Source of the DNA: Treponema sp.
GTDB lineage: Bacteria; Spirochaetota; Spirochaetia; Treponematales; Breznakiellaceae
Length of the DNA: 7,345 nucleotides
Direction: 5' to 3'
NCBI GenBank assembly: GCA_031258505.1
Contig: JAIRMT010000039.1
Location: forward strand, 1-7,345
Shown: piece by piece, positions 7,148-7,345 of the stretch
Numbering within the stretch: the stretch's first letter is position 1
Layout: each line of letters opens with the position of its first letter
Position numbers and translations under genes: made by a program
Notes under the pieces: model-generated
Database searches by the model: none
Seen by the model: the letters and a program-made list of their open reading frames with translations, nothing else
Told to the model about the DNA's origin: nothing

Positions 7148-7345
7148 CTTCAGAGGGAAGTCGAATACCTTCAGAGAGTATTAGAATACCTTCAGAGAGT
7201 ATTAGAATACCTTCAGAGAGTATTAGAATACCTTCTGAGGGAAGTCGAATACCTTCTGAGGGAAGTCGAATACCTTCAGAGGGAAGTCGAATACCTTCAG
7301 AGAGTATTCTAATACCTTCAGAGAGTATTCTAATACCTTCAGAGG
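7123..7345 (+). CDS. Possible partial ORF, heptapeptide-repeat protein
   Basis: From the ATG at 7123 the frame is open to the window end (74 codons). It reads MGVLRVWHS and then heptads SEGSRIP, SESIRIP or SESILIP, one per 21-bp DNA repeat. AGGG at 7117-7120 is only 2 nt from the ATG, too close for a good ribosome binding site. Unit variation at unit position 5 (A or T) is silent in this frame, and the B-to-D change costs only Arg to Leu. No domain or signal peptide is seen. A minus-strand frame over the same repeats is also open, from the window edge to a TGA at 7115-7113, and ends in EECQTRKTPIAL. At most one of the two is likely to be a gene, and both may be by-products of a non-coding array. 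Confidence 0.2.
   Translation, partial: MGVLRVWHSSEGSRIPSESIRIPSESIRIPSESIRIPSEGSRIPSEGSRIPSEGSRIPSESILIPSESILIPSE
7148..7345. repeat. 21-bp tandem repeat array, nine full copies plus 9 bp
   Basis: Units start at 7148, 7169, 7190, 7211, 7232, 7253, 7274, 7295 and 7316; a partial copy runs from 7337 off the window edge. Type A is CTTCAGAGGGAAG followed by TCGAATAC (units 1 and 7). Type B has AGTATTAG at unit positions 9-16 (units 2-4). Type C is A with T at position 5 (units 5, 6). Type D is B with CT for AG at positions 15-16 (units 8, 9). Types A and C begin with the short dyad CTTC-nGAGG-GAAG; types B and D end with the 12-bp dyad GTATT-AG/CT-AATAC. Blocks of identical neighbours point to recent unit duplication. 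There are no unique spacers, so it is not CRISPR. Confidence 0.95.

Noticed and set aside
7043..7312. Frame encoding (LQREVEY)n, a coiled-coil-like protein
   Set aside because: The only start in this frame is a GTG at 7136 with no ribosome binding site, and type D units introduce a stop; two other frames stay open across the array.
7148..7345. CRISPR array
   Set aside because: Repeats are directly abutting at 21 bp with no unique spacers and no cas genes nearby.

Overview
The window looks like a chromosomal segment from a spirochaete, most likely a Treponema. The evidence is a TatT-type lipoprotein (the T component of TRAP transporters) with a spirochaetal-style lipobox, followed directly by a TRAP solute-binding protein and a fused QM permease. 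This gene order is the one I recall for Tp0956-Tp0957-Tp0958 of T. pallidum. The genus is inferred from gene content; I have no alignment.

Layout. Bases 1-380 hold no gene I can defend. They contain two separate 23-bp tandem duplications, each with short dyads, and a perfect 8-bp hairpin. A good sigma-70-type promoter (TTGCCG, 17 bp, TATAAT at 381-409) lies just before a plus-strand operon of four genes. These are a phospho-sugar mutase (459-2213), the TatT lipoprotein (2215-3216), the periplasmic binding protein (3229-4239) and the fused DctQ-DctM membrane permease (4247-6106). Gaps are 1, 12 and 7 nt, so one transcript and partial translational coupling are likely. A hairpin at 6119-6154 separates this operon from a convergent minus-strand gene for a xylose-isomerase-like TIM-barrel sugar isomerase/epimerase (6163-6921). 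The last 400 bases are non-genic apart from a striking array of nine 21-bp tandem repeats (7148-7345) that runs off the window edge.

How the genes work together. The binding protein captures an unknown ligand in the periplasm. TatT is lipid-anchored there and in T. pallidum is known to pair with the binding protein. The QM permease imports the ligand by ion-coupled secondary transport. The mutase interconverts hexose 1- and 6-phosphates in the cytoplasm. Nothing in the sequence shows that it acts on the imported ligand, so the shared operon may be only co-expression.

The least explained parts are the two repeat regions. Both follow the same 13-mer, GTGTCTGGCACTC, read in a frame giving Val-Trp-His-Ser. 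The 21-bp unit is quasi-palindromic, so both strands have an open frame encoding nearly the same heptapeptide (SRIPSEG forward, IRLPSEG reverse).
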